Assembly (NCBI GenBank): GCA_002007425.1
Contig: MUGK01000069.1
Coordinates: 1-33,540, forward strand
DNA from: Chromatiales bacterium USCg_Taylor
GTDB lineage: Bacteria; Pseudomonadota; Gammaproteobacteria; JACCXJ01
Direction of reading: 5' to 3'
Length of the DNA stretch: 33,540 nucleotides
The translations under genes were made by a program, and so were the position numbers. The notes below the pieces were generated by a model. It was not told the DNA's origin and made no database searches. It saw nothing but the letters and a program-made list of their open reading frames with translations. The first letter of the stretch is position 1. Every line of letters begins with the position of its first letter. Positions 27,022 through 33,540 of the stretch are shown here, piece by piece.

Positions 27022-28206
27022 ATGAAGATTCAGCAATTTATAGAAGACCTGCTCGGTCCAGACCTTCCGATTGGCGTCCGGGCCTATGACGGTACCGTCA
27101 TGGGGCCAGCCGACCCGCCGGCAACCCTCGTCATCCGTTCCAAGGACGCCCTGCGCTGGATCGCGACCTCTCCCGGGGAAATCGGATTCGCGCGCGCTTA
27201 TGTCGCGGGGGACTTTGAGATCGAAGGCGACATCCACGCGTTTGTCGAGTTGCACAAGCGCCTGCCGAACATAAAGCTCTCTCCGCGGCAATGGTGGATG
27301 GCGTTGAAATTGATCGGGCTGCGTAACCTCCGGCCCGTCACACCTCCCGTGGAGGAGGCGAAGCCACAACGGGACCGCCATTCGCGTGCCAGCGACGCAG
27401 CCGCGATCGCCCATCATTACGACGTGTCAAACGACTTCTACCGTATCATCCTCGGACCTTCGATGACTTATTCCTGTGCCGTGTTCGAGTCCGATTCGGA
27501 TCCCCTCGACCAAGCACAGGCGAAAAAGCATGATCTCATCTGCCGCAAGTTGGGGCTCGGTCAGGGCGACCGGCTCTTGGACATCGGCTGCGGATGGGGC
27601 GCCCTCGCCCTACACGCCGCGAAACATTATCGGGCCAGAGTGGTCGCCATCACGGTCTCGGATCGACAAGTGCACTATGCCCGAGACTGGGTGCGGAGAG
27701 AGGGCCTGGCCGATGGAATGTTCGAACATGTTGGGGTTGCCCGCATGAGCGATTATTTCAGCAAGGTATATACGTTACTGCGCACGGGCGGCCGCTTCCT
27801 CAACCACGCGATCAACCGCAGGCCGTTCCAGAACGAGGCCCTGGCGCGCTCCGGCTTTCCGAACCGGTACGTCTTCCCCGACGGCGAGCTGATCGAGGTC
27901 GGAAGGATCCTTTCCGCGATGCAACAGGCGGGATTCGAGGCCCGGCATCTCGAAAATTTACGCGAGCATTATGTGCTCACACTGAAACACTGGTGCCGTA
28001 ATCTCGAAGCCCAGTGGGACGCAGCCGTCGCCGCTTCGTCGATCGGCCGCGTGCGAGTCTGGAGGCTCTACTTGGCGGGGTCGGCCTCGCGTTTCGTGGG
28101 CGACTGGATCCGCGTAAACCAGATCCTGGCGGTCAAGACCGAGGTCGGTCACGGAACCAGCGGGATGCCTCTGCGTCCGGACTGGGACGGGCCGTTGCGG
28201 GATTAA
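27022..28206 (+). CDS. Cyclopropane-fatty-acid-synthase-family methyltransferase, with apparent internal deletion
   Basis: SAM-dependent enzyme of the Cfa family, 394 residues, which adds a methylene bridge to unsaturated phospholipid acyl chains. The N-terminal lipid-binding region is present (EIGFARAYVAGDFEIEGDIH), then AIAHHYDVSNDFYRIILGPS and MTYSCAVFE, SAM motif I LLDIGCGWGALALHAAKHY, and the catalytic MFEHVG segment. Relatives have about 24 residues between GLADR and GMFEHVG (the QDYRD motif and the next beta strand). Here the text runs GLADGMFEHVG with frame kept. The loss removes part of the SAM-adenine pocket, so the product may be inactive. It is followed by the TIR remnant on the other strand. 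Confidence 0.9.
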   Translation: MKIQQFIEDLLGPDLPIGVRAYDGTVMGPADPPATLVIRSKDALRWIATSPGEIGFARAYVAGDFEIEGDIHAFVELHKRLPNIKLSPRQWWMALKLIGLRNLRPVTPPVEEAKPQRDRHSRASDAAAIAHHYDVSNDFYRIILGPSMTYSCAVFESDSDPLDQAQAKKHDLICRKLGLGQGDRLLDIGCGWGALALHAAKHYRARVVAITVSDRQVHYARDWVRREGLADGMFEHVGVARMSDYFSKVYTLLRTGGRFLNHAINRRPFQNEALARSGFPNRYVFPDGELIEVGRILSAMQQAGFEARHLENLREHYVLTLKHWCRNLEAQWDAAVAASSIGRVRVWRLYLAGSASRFVGDWIRVNQILAVKTEVGHGTSGMPLRPDWDGPLRD

Positions 28207-28289
28207 AAGGCCGCGGGTGTATCAGCAGCGCAGACAGCAGGGCGTCTTGCGCTTCGGTGGTCGGCTCGCATGCAGCGGAGACCGCCTCT

Positions 28290-28560
28290 CTAGCAGATCG
28301 CCTTGCCGCGCTCCCGCGCCTGCACCAGCTCCGCAAAACACCATTTGGAGGCCAGCCAACTGGGCGTCAGCAGCGCAATCACCGCCTAACTGGCGCAGTT
28401 GCCGATAGAGCGTCAGCTCCCAGCCGCTGCCGCATTTGATCTCCGCCTCCGGGTCGAAATCGAGGAACAGCGAAGTATGACCTTGTGCTTCCAGCCAAGC
28501 CTTCATCTCCGGCGTCGCCGCGTTGTCGGCACTGCTGTGGCTGATGAATATCGTGGTCAT
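28290..28560 (-). pseudogene. TIR-domain gene, frameshifted and truncated
   Basis: Broken TIR-domain gene directly downstream of the SLATT gene. It starts MTTIFISHSSADNAATPEMK with AWLEAQGHTSLFLDFDPE, the usual N-terminal half of a bacterial TIR domain, through LYRQLRQ. The frame then shifts near 28381-28391 by an apparent two-base loss and resumes as AVIALLTPSWLASKWCFAEL, which includes the catalytic glutamate of NAD-cleaving TIR domains. It ends ARERGKAIC at a TAG at 28290, short of a whole domain. The start overlaps the SLATT stop (ATGA), showing they were one operon. Bacterial TIR proteins often act in phage defence by depleting NAD. Confidence 0.82.
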
Positions 28561-29090
28561 GCGCCTTGGTCAGGCAGGTTCGGTGGTTCCTGATGGACCG
28601 CGCTCTTGGCCGGGGATTGCCAGAATAGTTGCTGTTCCTCGGCGATAATGGTTTCGACCCGCTCGACCAGGAGGCGATAGGCGCTGGCCTCGTCCTGCAC
28701 GGCGGCGTAAGGATCCGCGTTGTTGAGATACAGGCGGTATTCGCGTTTCATGCCTTCGGCGGCCTTGCGGTAGGCTTGCCAGGTCTCGCCGGGCCGCAGC
28801 AAGGTATCCACCGCCCGGCTGATGGTGACGGCGGCACCTAACGCGGCGGTAAGATGGCGCACCCAGTCCGCCGTATCCAGCACTTGCAGTAGCGAAATCA
28901 GCGCGCCGAGTACGATGACGCAGATGGCGAATGCCAAATATCGGCGCTTTTGTTTCCCTGCGTTCTTGTCGTACCACTCGCGCTGGCCATCCAGGACCGT
29001 TCGGAAATAATAGTCGGCACGTGCCTGGCGCGTTTCGATGGGCGACATCCAAGCGGGTTTGACAGTTGGGACATTGCTGTCTGACGGCAT
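28557..29090 (-). CDS. DUF4231 (SLATT-family) membrane protein
   Basis: Intact protein of 177 residues matching DUF4231, part of the SLATT superfamily of two-helix membrane proteins. After a 45-residue soluble start (SPIETRQARADYYFRTVLDG) there are two membrane helices, about 51-69 (YLAFAICVIVLGALISLLQ) and 78-98. A helical C-terminal domain with TWQAYRKAAEGMKREYRLYL and LLVERVETIIAEEQ follows. SLATT proteins have been predicted to be pore-forming effectors coupled to nucleotide or TIR sensors in defence systems. AGGAG precedes the ATG at 29090. The partner TIR gene is broken, so the module is probably no longer functional. Confidence 0.83.
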   Translation of the reverse strand: MPSDSNVPTVKPAWMSPIETRQARADYYFRTVLDGQREWYDKNAGKQKRRYLAFAICVIVLGALISLLQVLDTADWVRHLTAALGAAVTISRAVDTLLRPGETWQAYRKAAEGMKREYRLYLNNADPYAAVQDEASAYRLLVERVETIIAEEQQLFWQSPAKSAVHQEPPNLPDQGA

Positions 29091-29153
29091 GCGCGACTCC
29101 TCTCTTTACTTAACTACGGTTGATCAATGCCACGCTATCGCCGATCTTAGCTG

Positions 29154-29294
29154 AGAGTTTGTGAAAAAACCTACTGCGCTTGGGATCTCTCGTTCCGGCG
29201 GTGCTCGGAATCCTCATGTACTTCAGCACTCCGGTTCCTCCGCTCCGTCGGAACGCGACCTCCGTTCGCTCGCGACGGTTTTTTCACAAACTCT
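29154..29294. mobile_element. MITE-like element with 18-bp terminal inverted repeats
   Basis: AGAGTTTGTGAAAAAACC (29154-29171) is repeated in perfect inverted form at 29277-29294, enclosing 105 bases with no coding capacity and further partial inverted repeats. The size of 141 bases and perfect ends fit a non-autonomous transposable element. A clear target-site duplication is not visible. It occupies most of the 368-base gap between the SLATT gene and glgX; the remaining 164 bases (29295-29458) show no gene that I can support. Confidence 0.65.
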
Positions 29295-29458
29295 GACTAC
29301 GGGCTCTTAGGCGCGAAACCGGTTGACGAGCGCCGCTTTTAAGTCGCCCGCTCAACGTGCTGCTCCATAGGTATGATACTCTCCGCGATGGTTGGGCATT
29401 ATAAGTCGTCCCGCCAGGAAGTATTATTTCAAAGTGACGTCGTTCGTTTAAACGGGAT

Positions 29459-31663
29459 ATGCAAACGCGTACCGCCTGGTCTGGACGGCCATACCCCTTA
29501 GGCGCCACCTGGGATGGGCGAGGAGTCAATTTCGCGCTCTTCTCCGAGCATGCCGAGAGAGTCGAGCTGTGTCTCTTCGATCCAAGAGGTGCGCACGAGG
29601 TGGCACGGATCAATGTTCAGAAGCAGGCCGATCACATCTGGCATGCCTATCTGCCGGAGGCGCGTCCGGGGCTCCTTTACGGTTACCGTGTCCACGGTCC
29701 CTATGATCCGAACCGCGGGCGCCGCTTCAACCCCCACAAGCTGCTGCTCGACCCCTACGCCAAGGCCATCGTGGGCCAGTGGCGATGGACGGACGCGCAT
29801 TTCGCCTTCAACGTCGCTAGCCCGGACGCGGACCTTTCGCTCGATAGCCGCGATAATGCCTGCGCGATACCCAAATGCGCGGTGATCGATCCGACTTTCA
29901 CCTGGGGCGACGATCAACCCCCGCGGGTCCCGTGGCACGAAACCATCCTATACGAGCTGCACGTCAAGGGTTTTACCGTCCAGCATCCCGAGGTCCCGGC
30001 CCGACTCCGAGGCACCTACGCCGGTCTCGCTTCGGCGCCGGTTGTCGGCTATCTCAAGCGGCTCGGCATCACCGCGGTGGAACTCTTGCCCGTGCACAGC
30101 TTCGTCGATGATCGCCGTCTCGTGGAACGCGGTTTATGTAACTACTGGGGATATAACTCCATCGGCTACTTCGCCCCCGAGTCACGCTATCTGGCCACCG
30201 GACAGGTGAACGAATTCAAAACCCTCGTCAAGACCCTGCATGCGGCCGGCATCGAGGTCATCTTGGATGTCGTCTATAACCATACCGGCGAAGGCGATCA
30301 CCTGGGACCCAGCCTTTGTTTCCGAGGGATCGACAACGCCACTTATTACCGTTTAAAGCAGGATAACCCGCGCTATTACGTCGACTATACGGGTTGCGGA
30401 AATACGCTCGACACAAGGCACCCCAGGGTGCTTCAACTCATCATGGACAGCCTGCGCTACTGGGTGCTGGACATGCATGTCGATGGTTTCCGCTTCGATC
30501 TCGCCGCAGCGCTCGCCCGGGGATCAGACGCGGTGAACCCGCATTCGGCCTTTTTCGACGTCATCTCGCGGGACCCCGTACTGTCCCAGGTCAAGCTAAT
30601 CGCAGAGCCCTGGGATCTCGGCGCCGACGGCCACCAGACCGGTAATTTTCCCGCCGGTTGGAGCGAATGGAACGACCGTTACCGCGATGCGGTACGCGAG
30701 TATTGGAAAGGAAGCGGGGGGGTGATTGGTGAAGTGGCCTCCCGGCTCACGGGCTCGAGCGACCTCTACCGGCACCGGGGGCCCCACGCGAGCATCAACT
30801 ACATTACCTCTCATGACGGATTCACCTTGCAGGATCTGGTGAGCCATGACAGCAAGCACAATGAAGCCAATCGCGAGGATAATTGCGATGGCCAGACGCA
30901 TAACCGTAGCTGGAACTGCGGCGCCGAGGGATCCACCGAGGATCCCGCGACCCTGAGCCTGCGCGCCCGGCAAAAACGGAATTTCCTGGCCACCCTGCTG
31001 CTCTCGCAAGGGGTGCCGATGGTGCTCGCGGGTGATGAGATGGGCCGCAGCCAAGGCGGCAACAACAACGCCTATTGCCAGGACAATGCCACAAGCTGGA
31101 TGAATTGGAACCTCACGGCCACCGACTTGGAGCTGCGCGCCTGGGTCGAGCGTCTGATCCGCTTGCGCCGCGAGCATCCTCTATTCCGGAAACGCAACTT
31201 TTTCCAGGGACGCCACCTCGGTGACGACTGGGTCAAGGATATTCTCTGGTTACATCCAAGGGGCGGCGAGATCAGCGACGAGGAGTGGAGCCAACCGTTC
31301 GCACGCTGCATAGGTATGTACCTCGCCGGACACGGGCTTACCGAGATCGACGAACGCGGTCGACCCGTTGCCGATGATGATTTCCTGGTGTTGCTGAACG
31401 CGCATCACGAGACCATCACGTTCGTGCTGCCTTCGTTTCAAGACAGCGTTTGGGAGGTCGTGCTGGACACCGCTTTTGAAGCAGAGACGGCGGTCGAGGA
31501 ACGATACGCTTCCGGGATGAGCTATCCGCTCCAAGGCCGTTCGCTTGCCTTGCTGCGGAATACCGGTGAGTGCGGATGCCTCTCGGTGGAATACTCCTGC
31601 CGTGCAACGCGGCTGGCAAAAGCGGGCTGCTTTTCCGGTGGAGTACAGATTTTACCACCCTAA
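29459..31663 (+). CDS. glgX: Glycogen debranching enzyme GlgX
   Basis: GH13 isoamylase-type debranching enzyme of 734 residues, cleaving alpha-1,6 branches of limit-digested glycogen. The N-terminal CBM48 domain is present (YPLGATWDGRGVNFALFSEH). The catalytic barrel has DVVYNHTGEGDHLGP, DGFRFDLAAAL (nucleophile Asp), LIAEPWDLGADGHQTGNFP (acid Glu) and the ITSHDGFTLQDLVSHD (His-Asp) segment, then the C-terminal domain with FLVLLNAHHETITFVLP. The last 35 or so residues after SLALLR exceed most relatives and look like read-through tail. It converges with the lipocalin gene, overlapping by 12 bases. No other glycogen gene is in the window. Confidence 0.94.
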   Translation: MQTRTAWSGRPYPLGATWDGRGVNFALFSEHAERVELCLFDPRGAHEVARINVQKQADHIWHAYLPEARPGLLYGYRVHGPYDPNRGRRFNPHKLLLDPYAKAIVGQWRWTDAHFAFNVASPDADLSLDSRDNACAIPKCAVIDPTFTWGDDQPPRVPWHETILYELHVKGFTVQHPEVPARLRGTYAGLASAPVVGYLKRLGITAVELLPVHSFVDDRRLVERGLCNYWGYNSIGYFAPESRYLATGQVNEFKTLVKTLHAAGIEVILDVVYNHTGEGDHLGPSLCFRGIDNATYYRLKQDNPRYYVDYTGCGNTLDTRHPRVLQLIMDSLRYWVLDMHVDGFRFDLAAALARGSDAVNPHSAFFDVISRDPVLSQVKLIAEPWDLGADGHQTGNFPAGWSEWNDRYRDAVREYWKGSGGVIGEVASRLTGSSDLYRHRGPHASINYITSHDGFTLQDLVSHDSKHNEANREDNCDGQTHNRSWNCGAEGSTEDPATLSLRARQKRNFLATLLLSQGVPMVLAGDEMGRSQGGNNNAYCQDNATSWMNWNLTATDLELRAWVERLIRLRREHPLFRKRNFFQGRHLGDDWVKDILWLHPRGGEISDEEWSQPFARCIGMYLAGHGLTEIDERGRPVADDDFLVLLNAHHETITFVLPSFQDSVWEVVLDTAFEAETAVEERYASGMSYPLQGRSLALLRNTGECGCLSVEYSCRATRLAKAGCFSGGVQILPP

Positions 31664-32773
31664 AAGTTCCGCATAGCCCTCGCCTGCGATCGGTTGCTGG
31701 TGCGCGTGGCCCTCGATGCGCACCGCGCCGGCCCAGCGGCGCAACAACCCCCGCGCCTCCTGGTCGGCCATCGTCGGTTCGACGCTCAACACGGTTCCTT
31801 CATTCGGGAGGCTGATGCGCCACCGGGACGGATAGCGCCGCCCATCGGCCGGGCTCTCCCACTCCTCCAGCGTCTCGATCTCGAGGGCCTCGCGCGCCAA
31901 GGCCCGCTGCTCGCCGTCCGGCATAATGATGACGGCCCTCGGCACCGGGACGCCACTTCCGTCGCGCCGCTGCAGGCGAGCCAGTAGGAGGTCGCGGCCG
32001 TCGTCGAGGTTTAGATATAACCTCTCCCATCGAAGCTGACCCCCGAGCGGCGGCAAACGTCCCCAAGCGTGCTCCAGCATGGCCGTGCCGAAAACCGTAT
32101 GCGCTCTGTTCTCGATCGTGACTTGGCCGCGAACCTCAATCCGGCGTGCCAGATATGAAACCAAGTCCCGTGGGACCAAGCCGACGGCCGCCGCGAGTGG
32201 CTCTTGCGAACGCAAGGTCAAACGGACCCGCAGCTCCTGCGCGGTCGCCGCGAGGTTCATGGCGAGCGGATCGCTGCGTGCGAAGCTGAGCCGCCAATCT
32301 TCCAGCCAAAGCGAAGGCGGGCTAGGTTGGTAGCCGGCCAATCCCAGTGCCGCGCGGCTTATACGCTCATCGCTGTAAACGCGAGCACGCGCGGGATCGC
32401 TCAGCGCCAGCCGCCCGGCAAACACCTCGCGGGTAGCCCACGCCGACGCACGTTTAGGGGTTCCCTTGCCGCCGAACGCCAAGCGCATGATTCCGAATTC
32501 CAAACCAAACCGCCGGCCCGTTTGATCGCGAAGATTACCCGTGATACGCCAAGACTCGCCCGGGTACTCCGCATGGTTGCCGTGGTCTTGCGGAAACTTG
32601 AACCGCCCATCATGCGGACGGTCCTTGAGACGGCCTTGCTGCATGCCGATAAGCGCCGCGATCATGCCACTCTCGTCGCTCACGCGCGGCGTATCGTGAT
32701 CAAGCGCGGGAAAGATCGCAGCTAGACCGAGTGTCATAGCCAGCAGCGCGAGCGCGAGGCGGGTTTTCGTCAC
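31652..32773 (-). CDS. AttH/CrtC-type lipocalin-like secreted protein
   Basis: Protein of about 373 residues with an N-terminal hydrophobic signal (RLALALLAMTLGLAAIFPALDH), then two lipocalin-like halves of the AttH/carotenoid 1,2-hydratase-related family. Recognisable stretches are RFKFPQDHGNHAEYPGESW, ITGNLRDQTGRRFGLEFGIM, LWLEDWRLSF, and MLEHAWGRLPPLGGQLRWER in the second half. Relatives usually accompany an AttEFGH-type ABC transporter; none is seen here. GTG at 32773 is chosen because a near-perfect -10 box at 32815-32820 would start transcription downstream of the alternative GTG at 32812. No strong ribosome-binding site is seen. Confidence 0.82.
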   Translation of the reverse strand: MTKTRLALALLAMTLGLAAIFPALDHDTPRVSDESGMIAALIGMQQGRLKDRPHDGRFKFPQDHGNHAEYPGESWRITGNLRDQTGRRFGLEFGIMRLAFGGKGTPKRASAWATREVFAGRLALSDPARARVYSDERISRAALGLAGYQPSPPSLWLEDWRLSFARSDPLAMNLAATAQELRVRLTLRSQEPLAAAVGLVPRDLVSYLARRIEVRGQVTIENRAHTVFGTAMLEHAWGRLPPLGGQLRWERLYLNLDDGRDLLLARLQRRDGSGVPVPRAVIIMPDGEQRALAREALEIETLEEWESPADGRRYPSRWRISLPNEGTVLSVEPTMADQEARGLLRRWAGAVRIEGHAHQQPIAGEGYAELLGW

Positions 32774-32814
32774 CGGCGGTAGTGTGGATTCACGGCGAAT
32801 TTCCGCCGGCACCC

Positions 32815-32820
32815 ATTATA
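32815..32820 (-). promoter_or_regulatory. TATAAT -10 box upstream of the lipocalin gene
   Basis: On the minus strand a perfect TATAAT lies 42 bases before the GTG at 32773. No good -35 hexamer is present at 16-18 bases, so it may be a weak or activator-dependent promoter. Confidence 0.35.
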
Positions 32821-32880
32821 CGCACCCAGCGGCGCTATTGGCGGGGAGGGGCTCCATCGGCACACCGCCGTGATAAGCCC

Positions 32881-33444
32881 TCAATGGACGATTTGAGGCA
32901 GTTGCGCCGGCGGGATGGCGCCCGTCGATTCTTTAATGATACGCAGCGCATGACGGCTGCCGGTTTGCAGCCATAGCTCATGGGCCTGCAAAGGATCCAA
33001 AGAGCGCCGCCCGTCGTCGAGCTCGCGCATGTTGAGCAGCACGTCCATGAGATCGATGAATCCGCGGCTGAGCTGATTAAAAATATCATCCGCCCGATCG
33101 CTCGAGAGCGCGTGGTAGGCGCTACGTCCTAAGCGGACGTAATAAGTCATGGAAAGGGAGGAATGTTGGGCATGGTCCGGGAACAGCCCGGCGAACAGCA
33201 GGCACTGGTCGCCGACATCGCGCAGGTTTTGGCGCCGCAACCGCCCGCGTTGCAAAAGTCCGTGCAGGTACCCGAGGGCTAAACAATTCTTGATCGACTT
33301 GGGGCGGGTGACAAACCGCATCAACATGAACACGAGATAACTTGCCGTATCTTCGTTAAGCTCACACCGCGCGGCTGCCTCCGCCTCACTCACCAGGGCA
33401 TGCCATTGGGCTGTCGGACTCGTGTGTAAGACGAACTTGCTCAC
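32881..33444 (-). CDS. Conserved protein of unknown function
   Basis: A 187-residue, mostly helical soluble protein that resembles unnamed conserved gammaproteobacterial proteins starting with a FVLHTSPTAQWHALV-like motif. Further landmarks are YLVFMLMRFVTRPK, LRDVGDQCLLFAGLFPDHA, TYYVRLGRSAYHAL and GFIDLMDVLLNMREL. I cannot assign a function. The start codon is GTG at 33444, with no obvious ribosome-binding site because the sequence immediately upstream is the duplicated 97-bp element, whose left edge coincides with this codon. The next gene beyond the element lies outside the window. Confidence 0.82.
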   Translation of the reverse strand: MSKFVLHTSPTAQWHALVSEAEAAARCELNEDTASYLVFMLMRFVTRPKSIKNCLALGYLHGLLQRGRLRRQNLRDVGDQCLLFAGLFPDHAQHSSLSMTYYVRLGRSAYHALSSDRADDIFNQLSRGFIDLMDVLLNMRELDDGRRSLDPLQAHELWLQTGSRHALRIIKESTGAIPPAQLPQIVH

Positions 33445-33540
33445 GACGAGCCATGGAAGGTCGAAGACCGAGGCGAGGAGCCCGCGATAGCCGTCCTCTA
33501 GATGGACGGCGTAGAGTCATTGAGCGAAGGCACGCGCGAG
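33444..33540 (+). repeat. 97-bp structured repeat element, copy 2 (reaches window end)
   Basis: Second copy of the element found in the gltB leader, in the same orientation and running into the end of the window, so its right edge is not seen. Hairpin 1 is GGTC-GAA-GACC (33459-33469) and hairpin 2 (33490-33510) is identical to copy 1. The last 71 or more bases are identical between copies. It lies upstream of, and in opposite orientation to, the conserved unknown gene at 32881-33444; any gene it might control would be beyond the window. Confidence 0.8.

Noticed and set aside
1-33540. CRISPR arrays, tRNA or rRNA genes
   Set aside because: No regularly spaced repeats and no recognisable tRNA or rRNA signatures were found by reading the sequence.

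Overview
The window is about 33.5 kb of GC-rich gammaproteobacterial chromosome. The backbone gene order mrcA / pilMNOPQ-aroK-aroB-damX-gltB-gltD-hemE, with priA, argS and an FtsN-like SPOR protein behind mrcA, is the arrangement known from Chromatiales and related purple-sulfur or sulfur-oxidising Gammaproteobacteria. The genus cannot be named from the sequence alone.

Layout. (1) 1-2700 is an accessory flank. It holds an Mth938-like protein, a FitAB/VapBC-type toxin-antitoxin pair with a good promoter, the remnant of a type II restriction endonuclease, a frameshifted DUF805 membrane protein, a GTAG...CTAC palindromic repeat, and a DUF4258-DUF2283 pair in which the first gene is broken. (2) 2820-10520 (minus strand) is one housekeeping run: mrcA (PBP1A), a conserved unknown, priA, argS and a SPOR-domain protein. 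(3) 10692-18781 (plus strand, divergent from mrcA) is the type IV pilus alignment and secretin operon pilMNOPQ, then shikimate genes aroK-aroB and the cell-division protein DamX. (4) 18782-26287 is a long structured leader, then glutamate synthase gltB-gltD and hemE. (5) 26313-33444 is a mixed segment: Uma2-family protein, a cyclopropane-fatty-acid-synthase-like methyltransferase, a SLATT (DUF4231) gene coupled to a broken TIR gene, a MITE-like inverted repeat, glgX, an AttH/CrtC-type lipocalin protein and a conserved unknown.

The most interesting signal is a 97-bp element present twice: in the 5' leader of gltB (19018-19114) and at the right edge of the window (33444-33540). The copies differ at only four positions. 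All four lie in one small hairpin, and they form two fully compensated base-pair swaps. This is strong sequence evidence that a folded RNA or DNA structure is conserved. A strand of a second hairpin in the element can alternatively pair with the ribosome-binding region of gltB, so a translational switch is conceivable; that mechanism is inference.

A second theme is decay. Lesions are seen in the restriction enzyme, DUF805, DUF4258 and TIR genes. Two otherwise well-conserved proteins, PilM and the Cfa-like methyltransferase, appear to lack internal blocks of roughly 35 and 24 residues with the frame kept.
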